Notes under the pieces: model-generated
Told to the model about the DNA's origin: nothing
What the model saw: only the letters and a program-made list of their open reading frames with translations
Databases searched by the model: none
Part shown: one piece after another, positions 26,692 to 34,716 of the stretch
Layout: each line of letters opens with the position of its first letter
Numbering within the stretch: the stretch's first letter is position 1
Assembly (NCBI RefSeq): GCF_006438925.1
Contig: NZ_RCZA01000004.1
Location: 434,001 to 498,000 of the forward strand
Length of the DNA: 64,000 nucleotides
Source of the DNA: Pseudomonas mandelii
GTDB lineage: Bacteria > Pseudomonadota > Gammaproteobacteria > Pseudomonadales > Pseudomonadaceae
Direction of reading: 5' to 3'
Made by a program: the position numbers and the translations under genes

Positions 26692-27355
26692 TTAAGCAAC
26701 GGCTTTTGCAGGACGGGCATGCACGGCAACGGTGGTCGGGTGCTTGGCCAGTGATTTGAAAGTTTTGTTGTCGGCATCCAGTGCATCGATTGAACCGGTT
26801 CCGATGTCGTAAACCCAGCCATGAAGATTCACCAGACCTTTTTCCTGAGCCAGGCGCACGCTTGGGTGGGTCTGAATATTGGCCAGTTGGGCGATGACGT
26901 TTTCCCGGACCATCGAACTTACTTTGGCTGCTTCATTTGCATGAGGGCGCGATTCGTTGATGACTTTCGCTGACTCGGAATGCTGCAACCAACCAGCAAC
27001 AGCGGGCAGGTGATCCATGCATTTGCACTTGGCAACAGCGGTCATAGCACCGCAATCGGAATGATCCGCAGATCACGATGTCAGTGACGCCGAGCACAGC
27101 GACTGCATATTCGACCGTTGCCGATACACCACCTGAATGTGGGCTGTAGGACGGCACGATGTTTCCGGCGTTACGGATCACGAACAGTTCGCCAGGTTCT
27201 TGCTGGGTCAGCAGTTCAGGTACAACGCGGCTATCGGAGCAAGTGATGAACAACGTACCTGGATGCTGGGTAGTGGCCAGGTGTTTGAACAGATCAGTCC
27301 GTTGTGGAAATGCGTCCTTTTGGAACTTCAAAAAACCGTCGATGAGCGCTTTCAT
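26692..27355 (-). pseudogene. cynT: beta-carbonic anhydrase CynT, frameshifted at the zinc site
   Basis: Close to E. coli CynT along its length. The first part (27355 down to about 27065) carries [15 protein letters not shown], with zinc ligand Cys and the Asp/Arg dyad, and [10 protein letters not shown]. Translation then leaves frame at the codons for the second zinc motif. One extra base (A at 27064 on the plus strand) lies between GGA and CAT. Removing it restores [11 protein letters not shown] and the rest of the protein to 26692. As written, no intact enzyme is made. It could be a sequencing error; an intact paralogue is at 31530. Confidence 0.88.
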
Positions 27356-27396
27356 AATGTGAGCCTCTGATTGATTGTTAAGTGATCGAATGACGA

Positions 27397-27645
27397 TCAG
27401 TTGGTGCAGCCGGCACCGATCACGCTGTATTCCAGAATATGGGTATCACCGTGCGAATCTTTGTAAGTCATTTGCACTGGGGTTGGACCGCATACATCCG
27501 CCGCAGGGGTGATGTTGACTACCTTGGCGATATCCAAGTGCATGCCGTATGCGTATGGAACGGCGTCCGGCGTGACCACAGCTTCCTGTGCATAAGCTGA
27601 CAGCGAGGCCGTCAGGGACAAGGCGAGAAACAGAATTTTTTTCAT
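27397..27645 (-). CDS. small exported DUF2790 protein, copy 2
   Basis: An 82-residue protein with a signal peptide ([19 protein letters not shown]) and a DUF2790 mature part: [35 protein letters not shown] and a final GAGC. The two cysteines are in the same places as in the copy at 16507. Start 27645 follows GGAGGA. It lies between cynS copy 2 and the frameshifted cynT. Its mature sequence has diverged from copy 1 more than the adjacent cynS has. Function unknown. Confidence 0.75.
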   Translation of the reverse strand: MKKILFLALSLTASLSAYAQEAVVTPDAVPYAYGMHLDIAKVVNITPAADVCGPTPVQMTYKDSHGDTHILEYSVIGAGCTN

Positions 27646-27706
27646 GACGAATCCTCCAGTCAAAGTTGGTGTTCAATAAAGTTGGTTAAGTAAATTTTTT
27701 GAAGCA

Positions 27707-27727
27707 GGCCCGCAGTGGCTGCGGGCC
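27707..27727 (-). terminator. intercistronic hairpin between cynS copy 2 and DUF2790
   Basis: GGCCCGCAG / CTGCGGGCC arms with a TGG loop. In minus-strand RNA it is followed after a few bases by a T-rich stretch (AAAAAATTTA on the minus strand is not a clean T-run). It matches the position of the hairpin in the first cluster. Confidence 0.5.
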
Positions 27728-27750
27728 GAATTACAGTTTCATTTGTATCC

Positions 27751-28218
27751 TTAGAAAGGACGCAGTGGCAGGAACTTACCGTCGAGGGTGATTACTGCGC
27801 GGTGGCCGCCTTCTGGGTCTTCGACTTTCTTCATGTCCAGCTTGAAGTTGATCGCGCTGATGATGCCGTCGCCGAACTGCTCATGAACCAGGGACTTCAG
27901 GGTGGTGCCGTAGATCTGGATCATTTCGTAGAAGCGGTAGATGGTCGGATCAGTTGGGACGCCCGACAGGCTGCCGCGCAGCGGGATGACTTGCAGGCGG
28001 GCTACCGAGTCGGCGTCCAGGTCCAATTTTTGGCCAATCACTTTGGCTGCGCTTTCTGGCAGTGGGTGTTGACCGAGCAGAGCTGCGGTTACATAAGCCA
28101 GGCCCAGGCCAGTGCCTTCAGCCAGGTCGGCAAAGGACAGACCTTTATTAGCTTTTGCGTCCAGAATTTCGGTGGTCAGTTGGAGGCTAGTGTCGTTGTA
28201 AGCGTGAGACTGTTGCAT
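27751..28218 (-). CDS. cynS: cyanase (cyanate hydratase), copy 2
   Basis: A 155-residue cyanase with the same catalytic residues as copy 1 (Arg and Glu in [10 protein letters not shown], Ser in [10 protein letters not shown]) and only scattered substitutions, for example [12 protein letters not shown] against [12 protein letters not shown]. Nucleotide similarity to copy 1 extends through the gene and into the upstream region. The start at 28218 (MQQSHAYND) matches copy 1. First gene of a minus-strand run with DUF2790, cynT and grx. The divergent neighbour is a cupin gene instead of cynR. Confidence 0.93.
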   Translation of the reverse strand: MQQSHAYNDTSLQLTTEILDAKANKGLSFADLAEGTGLGLAYVTAALLGQHPLPESAAKVIGQKLDLDADSVARLQVIPLRGSLSGVPTDPTIYRFYEMIQIYGTTLKSLVHEQFGDGIISAINFKLDMKKVEDPEGGHRAVITLDGKFLPLRPF

Positions 28219-28301
28219 GGTGGATTTCCTGTCGGGTTTCACTGAGTTGGTGTTGCTGGGTTGGTGTCGCTTGGGTGTGAAGCAATCTTCTGCCGATTAA
28301 C

Positions 28302-28341
28302 CGATAGCGTCCAAGACCGATATCCAATGCAGCGCATAAGC
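28302..28341. promoter_or_regulatory. second copy of the putative CynR operator
   Basis: A 40-base block identical at 38 positions to 17355-17394 in the cynR-cynS intergenic space, including the ATGC-N3-GCAT inverted repeat. It stands between cynS copy 2 and the divergent cupin gene and probably serves CynR encoded 11 kb away. Confidence 0.65.
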
Positions 28342-28370
28342 AGTACCTATGCATTGTGGCTACGGAGGAC

Positions 28371-28934
28371 ATGAACGTGAAAACGTCTGAGATGTTGTTG
28401 CTAGTACCCAATGGTTATCCCGTGTGGATCGACGTGCCGCAGGCGACCACAGGAGGTGCGGGCACGGCGATGCGCTTTGTATTGCCGGTCAATGCCCACA
28501 ATTTGCCGTTGATGCATCGCCATGAGACGAAACTGGTGGTGGCGCTCAGTGGCGCATTGGAGATTCGTTCGGGTCGACAACGAATTGCGTTGCTCAAAGA
28601 AGGCGACGCGGTAAAGCTTCATGCCGGTACCGCGCACCGAATCCATCAGCAGGGTGCGTGCCCAAGCACGGTAGGAATTGTGTTGTGGCCTGGAGTGGTT
28701 GAATCGGCTTTTCGCGAGCTGGCTGACGCGGCTAAACACAACACTATTCTGCGTAGCGAGATGGTTGAGATACTTTCCCGCTATGGTGTTGTATGGACTA
28801 CTGATGCTGCGAGAGAAGAACCTCAAACGCCAATCGTGCGTCCGCTCCAGGAGTGGTTCGCCGAATTGCCAGAGACAGTCGCGAAATTGCTAGCACTCAA
28901 ATGGGCGGCGTTGGGAGACAACCTCGCACAGTAG
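28371..28934 (+). CDS. cupin-domain protein
   Basis: A 187-residue protein with a single cupin barrel at about 30-110: LPLMHRHETKLVVALSGALEIRSG (metal-ligand HxH-type region), EGDAVKLHAGTAHRIHQQG (second motif with His). The C-terminal tail is about 70 residues and helical (VEILSRYGVVW; LQEWFAELPETVAKLLALKWAALG). There is no DNA-binding domain. The ATG at 28371 follows CGGAGGAC. It takes the place that cynR occupies in cluster 1 and shares its divergent control region, so it is probably co-regulated with cyanase. Function unknown; a small-molecule dioxygenase or sensor is possible. Confidence 0.75.
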   Translation: MNVKTSEMLLLVPNGYPVWIDVPQATTGGAGTAMRFVLPVNAHNLPLMHRHETKLVVALSGALEIRSGRQRIALLKEGDAVKLHAGTAHRIHQQGACPSTVGIVLWPGVVESAFRELADAAKHNTILRSEMVEILSRYGVVWTTDAAREEPQTPIVRPLQEWFAELPETVAKLLALKWAALGDNLAQ

Positions 28935-28971
28935 TCTTTGCGTAGACCTGAAAATCGAGACGGATAATAAA

Positions 28972-28992
28972 AGGCCCGCGTTTGGCGGGCCT
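28972..28992. terminator. hairpin between cupin and glycine-zipper genes
   Basis: AGGCCCGC / GCGGGCCT arms with a 5-base loop. On the minus strand it is followed by TTTTATT, so it is a good terminator for the glycine-zipper gene and may also stop cupin transcription. Confidence 0.75.
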
Positions 28993-29013
28993 GATTGAAA
29001 AATGCATGGGGGA

Positions 29014-29373
29014 TTACGGGCTGACGGCATGTGGCCGGTTGCCTTTGATTTGTACCTGTTGACCGATAGCAAATTCTTCACGTGGAGAACGTACGATTTG
29101 CTCCTCTCCGGTATCGCTGCGCACCTTGTAGGCTCGTTCCTCCATACCGCCAGCCTTTTGCACTTCACTTCCCGTCAGTAACCCTATACCTGCCCCGATC
29201 AGTGCACCTAAGGGGCCGCCAGCTGCGCCCCCAATCAAGACGCCGGTGCCCGCACCAAATGCGCCGCCCGCTGTAGTGTCTCCAGTTTGCGAAATAACTT
29301 GATCTGCTTGTGCGACACCAGTGAGGAAGAGAGAAATGCCAATGCTCACTGTTAAGACGCGTAAGTGTTTCAT
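29014..29373 (-). CDS. glycine-zipper envelope protein
   Basis: A 119-residue protein with a signal peptide (VLTVSIGISLFLTGVAQA, no lipobox cysteine). A glycine-zipper segment follows at about 45-80 (GGAFGAGTGVLIGGAAGGPLGA), typical of SlyB/17-kDa-antigen-like proteins that insert in the envelope. The C-terminal part has VRSPREEFAIGQQVQIKG. It is probably a periplasmic or outer-membrane stress protein. Start 29373 was chosen at the signal peptide. Not obviously linked to its neighbours. Confidence 0.75.
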   Translation of the reverse strand: MKHLRVLTVSIGISLFLTGVAQADQVISQTGDTTAGGAFGAGTGVLIGGAAGGPLGALIGAGIGLLTGSEVQKAGGMEERAYKVRSDTGEEQIVRSPREEFAIGQQVQIKGNRPHAVSP

Positions 29374-29730
29374 GCTGCCTCCCGTTGGCAAGCGCATGAG
29401 CACTTACCAAATTGATCAACAGGGGGCGGCCAACAAAAAAAAGCACCGCCCAGTTTTCTGGAACGTCAAAACGAAACGATTCTTCCTGATGTAGATTGTC
29501 GGCTGTCTCACTCAAAGCGCTCCGTGTGCGTTGGGTGTTTTGTGTTTCATCAACTGCTAGCCACTAAATATTGTAGTCGGCTCAACTCGACTCCCAGAGC
29601 TGCGGTGAGGTAAATCTGCTGGTGGGTGGTTGCAGTGGCAATCGGCGACTAAATTTGATTGGTTCCAGATTCAACCCAGATCCAGATGTGCAGCACCCGA
29701 CAACCGATACAGCGAACGGGGTAAGTGCAA
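29374..29730. other. intergenic region, divergent promoters expected
   Basis: About 360 bases between the divergent glycine-zipper and WrbA genes. No gene is supported. Confidence 0.5.
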
Positions 29731-30330
29731 ATGGTCAAAATACTGGTTCTCTATCATTCGATGTACGGCCACATAGAAACGATGGCTGAGCATGTTGCCG
29801 ATGGTGCTCGAAGCGTTCCTGGCGTAGAGGTCACTGTAAAACGCGTACCAGAAACTATGGACGCAGCTGCCTTTCAGGCAGCGCATGGCAAGGTAAACCA
29901 GGTTGCTCCAGTAGCAAATCCAGCCGAACTGGCTGATTACGATGCGATCATCTTTGGGACACCGACGCGCTTTGGCAATATGTCAGGTCTGATGCGTAAT
30001 TTCCTGGATCAGACTGGTGGGTTGTGGGCCTCAGGCGCACTGGTCGGTAAGGTCGCCAGTGTCTTTACATCCACCGGCACTGGAGGTGGACAAGAGATGA
30101 CCATCACGTCGACATGGACGACGCTTGCTCATCACGGCATGGTCATTGTGCCGATTGGATATAGCGATCCGGCATTGTTCGATGTGTCGCAGCCGGGAGG
30201 TGGTACCCCTTACGGAGCATCCACAATTGCAGGTGGTGATGGCTCCCGCCAGCCTGATCAACGTGAGTTGGGTATCGCTCGTCACCAAGGGCAGTACGTC
30301 GCTAAAATTGCGACAAAGCTCAACACCTAA
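29731..30330 (+). CDS. wrbA: NAD(P)H:quinone oxidoreductase, WrbA type
   Basis: A 199-residue flavodoxin-like quinone reductase. The FMN phosphate loop is [41 protein letters not shown] and [16 protein letters not shown] are the WrbA signatures, and the C-terminus has GQYVAKIA. It reduces quinones by two electrons and so avoids radical formation. ATG 29731 was preferred over a GTG at 29725. It is the only gene in its transcription unit and ends at a strong hairpin. Confidence 0.9.
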   Translation: MVKILVLYHSMYGHIETMAEHVADGARSVPGVEVTVKRVPETMDAAAFQAAHGKVNQVAPVANPAELADYDAIIFGTPTRFGNMSGLMRNFLDQTGGLWASGALVGKVASVFTSTGTGGGQEMTITSTWTTLAHHGMVIVPIGYSDPALFDVSQPGGGTPYGASTIAGGDGSRQPDQRELGIARHQGQYVAKIATKLNT

Positions 30331-30338
30331 AAAACCGC

Positions 30339-30364
30339 AGTAGCCAGATGTAGATCTGGCTACT
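30339..30364. terminator. bidirectional terminator after wrbA
   Basis: AGTAGCCAGAT / ATCTGGCTACT perfect 11-base arms. On the minus strand the stem is followed by GCGGTTTTTT, so it also terminates the cynT-cynS-DUF1348 run. Confidence 0.8.
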
Positions 30365-30478
30365 GACGACAAGGTTTCGAAATGCCTCTCCTAGTATGTT
30401 CGTAAACGCCTGCGCATGAACTGATAGAAACGGAAGTAGGGTAAACGTCCCTGTTTACCTTGGTCGAGAAGGTGCAAG

Positions 30479-30955
30479 TTAAAGACCCAAATCAGAAAGG
30501 CCAGGATGATCGTCAGGACGACGGCCGAGTGGCCAACGGAATTTTCGCTCTGTCTCTTTGATTGGCATGTCGTTGACGCAGGCAAAACGGTGCGCCATCA
30601 GACCGTTTTCAGCGAACTCCCAGTTTTCGTTACCGTAGGAGCGGAACCAATTACCCGAGTCGTCATGCCATTCATATGCATACCGCACAGCGATGCGATT
30701 ATCGGTGAACGCCCACAGTTCTTTGATCAATCGATAATCCAGTTCTTTGTTCCATTTTCTGGTCAAGAACGCTGCGGCCTCTGCGCGATTTGTTGCGAAG
30801 TCGACACGATTTCGCCATTTGGTATCAGGCGTGTACGCGAGGGAAACCTTTTCCGCATCTCGTGTGTTCCAGCCATCTTCGGCAAGACGGACTTTGAGGA
30901 TCGCCGTCTCACGAGTGAAAGGTGGTAGCGGTGTACGAGTTTCAGAGCCAGCCAT
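30479..30955 (-). CDS. DUF1348 (NTF2-like) protein
   Basis: A 158-residue protein of the DUF1348 family: [61 protein letters not shown] and the characteristic end [14 protein letters not shown]. The fold is NTF2-like and the molecular function is unknown. It follows cynS copy 3 by 35 bases on the same strand, so it is probably the third gene of a cynT-cynS-DUF1348 operon. In this cluster it takes the place held by DUF2790 in the other two. Confidence 0.85.
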   Translation of the reverse strand: MAGSETRTPLPPFTRETAILKVRLAEDGWNTRDAEKVSLAYTPDTKWRNRVDFATNRAEAAAFLTRKWNKELDYRLIKELWAFTDNRIAVRYAYEWHDDSGNWFRSYGNENWEFAENGLMAHRFACVNDMPIKETERKFRWPLGRRPDDHPGLSDLGL

Positions 30956-30990
30956 GATTTTTACTCCCGATAGTTTTCCAGGTTTCCGAG

Positions 30991-31458
30991 CTAAAACGGT
31001 TTGAAGGGGAGGAACTTTCCGTCGAGAGTGATCACTGCCCGATATCCACCTTCCGGATCCTCAACCTTTTTGAAGTCTAGCTTGAAATTTATCGCGCTTA
31101 TAATGCCGTCGCCAAACTGCTCATGGACTATTGCTTTTAATGTAGTGCCATAAATTTGAATCATTTCATAAAAGCGATAAATCGTAGGGTCAGTTGGTAC
31201 ACCGTTCAGGCTGCCACGTAGAGGAATGAGTTGCAGTCGACTTATTGAATCTGCGTCTAGCTCTAGGCGGTCTCCAACTTTTCTTGCAGCCTCTGCTGAT
31301 AATGGGTGCTGGCCGAGCAATGCAGCTGTTACATAGGCAAGACTAAGCCCAGTACCATCTGCGAGATCTTGCCACGATAAGTTTTTCCTTGCTTTGCTTG
31401 CCAATATCTCCGATGTCAAATCAATGGATGAGTCTTTATATGCATGAGACTGTGTCAT
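30991..31458 (-). CDS. cynS: cyanase (cyanate hydratase), copy 3
   Basis: A 155-residue cyanase with all catalytic residues ([34 protein letters not shown]). It has clearly diverged from copies 1 and 2: [11 protein letters not shown] start, [32 protein letters not shown]. Codon third positions are markedly richer in A/T than in the other copies, suggesting a separate acquisition. It lies 71 bases downstream of an intact cynT, the classical cynT-cynS order of E. coli, and upstream of DUF1348. Confidence 0.92.
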   Translation of the reverse strand: MTQSHAYKDSSIDLTSEILASKARKNLSWQDLADGTGLSLAYVTAALLGQHPLSAEAARKVGDRLELDADSISRLQLIPLRGSLNGVPTDPTIYRFYEMIQIYGTTLKAIVHEQFGDGIISAINFKLDFKKVEDPEGGYRAVITLDGKFLPFKPF

Positions 31459-31529
31459 GTCTTTCTCCTGTCAATGAATTTAGAGTGCAAAATTGATATT
31501 GCACTCTCGCCGATTAGGAGTTGCTTAAG

Positions 31530-32162
31530 TTAAGCCTTTGTTTCAGGGAACTCTGCGAGTGGAACGAACGTATTTGTCTTTCCGTCGAGCGCGTCAATTG
31601 ACCCGGTTTCTATGTCGTAGACCCAGCCATGCAGGTTCAATTTTTTTTGTTCTAGAGCGAGCCTAACGCTCGGATGTGTTTTTAAGTTGGAGAGTTGAGC
31701 GATCACATTTTCTCGAACCATGGAACTGACGCGCTCTTTATCGGAGGCGTGCGTGCGGGTTGCATTTATCACCTTTGCAGACTCCGCGTAGCTCATCCAG
31801 GCGGCTACAGCCGGCAGATGGTTCAACGATTTTCCACTCGAAACGGCGGTCATTGCCCCGCAATCGGAGTGCCCGCAGATGACGATATCTACAACGCCAA
31901 GTACCGCAACGGCGTATTCGACAGAGGCAGTCACGCCGCCAGGTTGTGGTCCATAGGACGGCACTATATTTCCTGCATTACGAACAACGAATAGTTCTCC
32001 TGGCTCCTGCTGTGTCAGCAATTCCGGAATAACTCTACTGTCCGAACAAGTGATAAATAAAACTTTTGGATTTTGAGTCGTGGCAAGGTATTTGAAAAGG
32101 TCGGTTCGCTGCGGGAATACTTCTTTTTGAAACTTGATGAAACCTTCGATGAGCGCTTTCAT
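31530..32162 (-). CDS. cynT: beta-carbonic anhydrase CynT
   Basis: A 210-residue beta-class carbonic anhydrase matching E. coli CynT. It supplies and retains bicarbonate for cyanase. The zinc ligands and dyad are in [14 protein letters not shown] and [13 protein letters not shown], and [17 protein letters not shown] near the C-terminus is typical. Start 32162 ([13 protein letters not shown]) aligns with CynT and was preferred over 32246. A/T-rich codon use matches the adjacent cynS copy 3, so the two probably arrived together. It is the only carbonic anhydrase of the region that is intact as written. Confidence 0.92.
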   Translation of the reverse strand: MKALIEGFIKFQKEVFPQRTDLFKYLATTQNPKVLFITCSDSRVIPELLTQQEPGELFVVRNAGNIVPSYGPQPGGVTASVEYAVAVLGVVDIVICGHSDCGAMTAVSSGKSLNHLPAVAAWMSYAESAKVINATRTHASDKERVSSMVRENVIAQLSNLKTHPSVRLALEQKKLNLHGWVYDIETGSIDALDGKTNTFVPLAEFPETKA

Positions 32163-32444
32163 ATACAAGTTCCGGTGTTTAGGGCATGGTTCGAAAGCCG
32201 ATGTTAGATTGCTCGTTGAATGCCGTCCAAGAATAAGAAGGAGCAATAATTTATTGGTTATATTGGATAAATCTAATGTGTATGCAGCTTTCTCCTAGCT
32301 ACCAATGAAAGATTGGTAGTCCCATAAAATCCAAGTCAAGTAAAGCAACAATAAGGCATGGGTGAGCACTATTGTTGATCAGGATATTAAGCAGCGGCCT
32401 TTGTCGCAGTTATTTCGATCAGAGTTGCATTTTTTTTCGCTCAG

Positions 32445-32699
32445 TTAATGACTAAAGCGTGAGCGCAACCAACGCTCTCCGGGATCGTTGTCCAGCGTGG
32501 CGCTCCATGACATTGATAGATCGAGGGCAGGGAGGGTCATCGGAACGGGATCCGCGCGTAATCCACCTTGCCGAGTCATGGCTTTGGCTACGTAATCAGG
32601 CACTACGGCTAACATATCCGTGCCTTCGAGTAGTGTTTTAAGAACACTGTATTGTGGAACAGCGAGAACAACGTGACGTTGCCGCCCAAGAGATCCCAA
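32445..32699 (-). pseudogene. LysR-family regulator, C-terminal fragment
   Basis: About 84 codons read [36 protein letters not shown] and the end MSWSATLDNDPGERWLRSRF, the last part of a LysR ligand-binding domain (NodD/SyrM-like group). The DNA-binding domain and most of the sensor are missing. The next ~230 bases upstream (to about 32930) contain an open frame with SEEEYFAQSDRHHRLGL, possibly more of the same decayed gene. A leftover of a regulator that once sat near cluster 3. Confidence 0.55.
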
Positions 32700-32997
32700 C
32701 GCTCGGTGGCATCAAGCATCCGGGCCAACCGGTAATGACGTATTCGGAATTTTTTCGTGAGCGTCAGGAAGCTCGCTACGGCAACGGAAAATGTACAACG
32801 CGCTGCTGCTGACCTTTGTTCTTGCGGAGTATTGAAGCAAAAAACCGTTTAGCCCAAGCCTATGATGGCGGTCGCTTTGAGCGAAATATTCTTCTTCACT
32901 AATCCTCCTCGCAACGGTCACCTAAAAGGTGACCATTACTACTGTGCTGCCGATAGGGTGCCTAGCACCTGACGGGCGGACTCCAGTAGCACGTTGC

Positions 32998-33906
32998 TCA
33001 ACGACCTTCATGATTTTTTCGATAGGCCCCTGGTTGCATGCCCACCAATTTAGCGAAAGCGCGAGAAAACGCGGAAATCGATTGATAGCCCACAGCTGCA
33101 CACACTGTCTCCACTGTGTTGTTGTTCTTCAGCAATTGACAGGCATGGCGAATCCGCAGCGCTAGCAGTACTTGCCCCGGCGACTGCCCGACCAGCTCGT
33201 TAAATTTTATGAAAAATGCCGAGCGAGAAAGTCCGGTACACGCCGCCATATTTTCTAAAGACCATGGGCGCTCTGGGCACTCAATTAATTGGTCCAGCAA
33301 CATAGCGAAGACCGGATGCCGGGCTAAGGCCACCAAGCCTCCTAGATTATGATTTTCCATCACCTGTTGACGTAACACATACAGAAACATCAGATGGCTC
33401 AAGCGCTCCAATAAGGCAGTGGAGGGGGAGGCTTGCCGGCATTCTTCCAGGATCAGCTCAAACAGGACGCGGGCGGCACTCAGCGACGGATCCCCAGCCC
33501 GTAGAATTATCCAGTCCGGAAGCCCTTCGATGATCAGCGACGACAACCCTGATTTGAAGTAAAAAAAGCCACATACGAGCCCCACACCGTCCTCTGCGTC
33601 GCTATCCAGCTCTGTCATTTCTCCGCGGGGTAGACGCTGGGCGGTATCAGCCTCTTCGGCACTGGACAGCCGATAATTCTGATCACGCAACAAAAACACA
33701 GCATCTCCTGCATTCAGTTGCTGCGCCTGATTCTGTCCATTGATATGTAGCCAACAATTGCCTTGTACGACCAAATGAAAACTGGATCGTGCAGAGCCGT
33801 AGGTGCTCGCATGCCATCCTCCGCAGTAACGGCCAACATGAAAGAGGTTGGCCTCTAGCTCAAGACTTTCTAATAACCAATCAATCAGTGGGCTCGACGA
33901 AATCAT
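32998..33906 (-). CDS. AraC-family regulator with cupin_6 sensor domain
   Basis: A 302-residue regulator with the same architecture as the gene at 2330: cupin_6 sensor (about 1-190; WHASTYGSARSSFHLVVQG, NAGDAVFLLRDQNY), then an AraC double helix-turn-helix (WSLENMAACTGLSRSAFFIKF; VCAAVGYQSISAFSRAF). Cysteines occur at YCGGW (residue 28) and LVCGFFYF, close to the RclR redox positions but not identical in spacing. It is divergent from a CMD/AhpD-like gene, repeating the regulator-AhpD pair at 2.3-3.7 kb. It probably senses an oxidant or electrophile. Confidence 0.85.
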   Translation of the reverse strand: MISSSPLIDWLLESLELEANLFHVGRYCGGWHASTYGSARSSFHLVVQGNCWLHINGQNQAQQLNAGDAVFLLRDQNYRLSSAEEADTAQRLPRGEMTELDSDAEDGVGLVCGFFYFKSGLSSLIIEGLPDWIILRAGDPSLSAARVLFELILEECRQASPSTALLERLSHLMFLYVLRQQVMENHNLGGLVALARHPVFAMLLDQLIECPERPWSLENMAACTGLSRSAFFIKFNELVGQSPGQVLLALRIRHACQLLKNNNTVETVCAAVGYQSISAFSRAFAKLVGMQPGAYRKNHEGR

Positions 33907-34010
33907 CTAATGAAAATACTCAGAGGCAGGTAAACGCTACTCAGGAGAGTGGTTGTAAATTCGTGTTGCCAACAGACTTGCCGGACATTCAATTCGCAGG
34001 AAAATATCTC

Positions 34011-34568
34011 ATGGCACGCGTCACTCTCCACACATTGCAAACTGCACCTGAAGCAGCCAAACCTTTCCTGGAAAACGCCCAGAAAAACTCTGGTTTCATT
34101 CCAAATTTACTGGCTGTGTTGGCAAATGCTCCAGTGGCATTGGAAATGTACGTCACGGTATCTGCCCTCAATGGCAAAGCTGAGCTGAGCTTAGCTGAAC
34201 GTGAAGTCGTGCAGCTGATTGCTGCGACCAATCACGGTTGTGATTTCTGCGTAGCGGGTCACACCGCGGTAGCGTTGAACAAGGCGAAGTTGTCTGATGA
34301 AGTGGTCGGCGCACTGCGCGGACAAACAGCCATACCGGAGGTGAAGCTTGAAGCCTTGGCAGCCTTCGCCCGCGAAGTTATCGCGACGCGCGGTAACGTC
34401 AGTGAACAAACCTACGGCGCTTTCAAAACTGCGGGCTACACAGAGGGAAATGCCTTGGAAGTAATCCTTGGAGTGAGCCTGGCAACCCTGTGTAACTTTG
34501 CCAATGTTTTCGCTAAAACCCCTCTCAATCCGGAGCTTAGCCGTTACAGCTGGCAGTCGGATAAATAA
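34011..34568 (+). CDS. carboxymuconolactone decarboxylase / AhpD-like protein
   Basis: A 185-residue CMD-family protein with the redox motif HGCDFCVAGH at about 74-83 preceded by SLAEREVVQLIAATN. It is longer than the AhpD-like protein at 3345 and resembles the peroxidase-related (YciW/PA0269-like) subgroup with an extra helical segment at each end. Probable alkylhydroperoxidase-type activity. The ATG at 34011 was chosen because the upstream codons lie in the regulator's promoter. 104 bases separate it from the divergent AraC gene. Confidence 0.85.
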   Translation: MARVTLHTLQTAPEAAKPFLENAQKNSGFIPNLLAVLANAPVALEMYVTVSALNGKAELSLAEREVVQLIAATNHGCDFCVAGHTAVALNKAKLSDEVVGALRGQTAIPEVKLEALAAFAREVIATRGNVSEQTYGAFKTAGYTEGNALEVILGVSLATLCNFANVFAKTPLNPELSRYSWQSDK

Positions 34569-34716
34569 TCCAAAATCTGGCAACTGGATCGCCTGTCTGG
34601 GCAGGTTAGCCCAATTGAAAGTCGCCCCAGTGGTCAATGCAGCAATTTCGCGCCGGTGTCGGCGCGAATGTGCTGGTACCGCAGTAGCCAATGAAAAAGC
34701 TCTTCACAATTGGGTT

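Noticed and set aside
32712..32921. Minus-strand frame of 69 codons upstream of the LysR fragment
   Set aside because: Perhaps part of the same decayed regulator, but the match is too weak for a separate call; mentioned in the LysR fragment entry.
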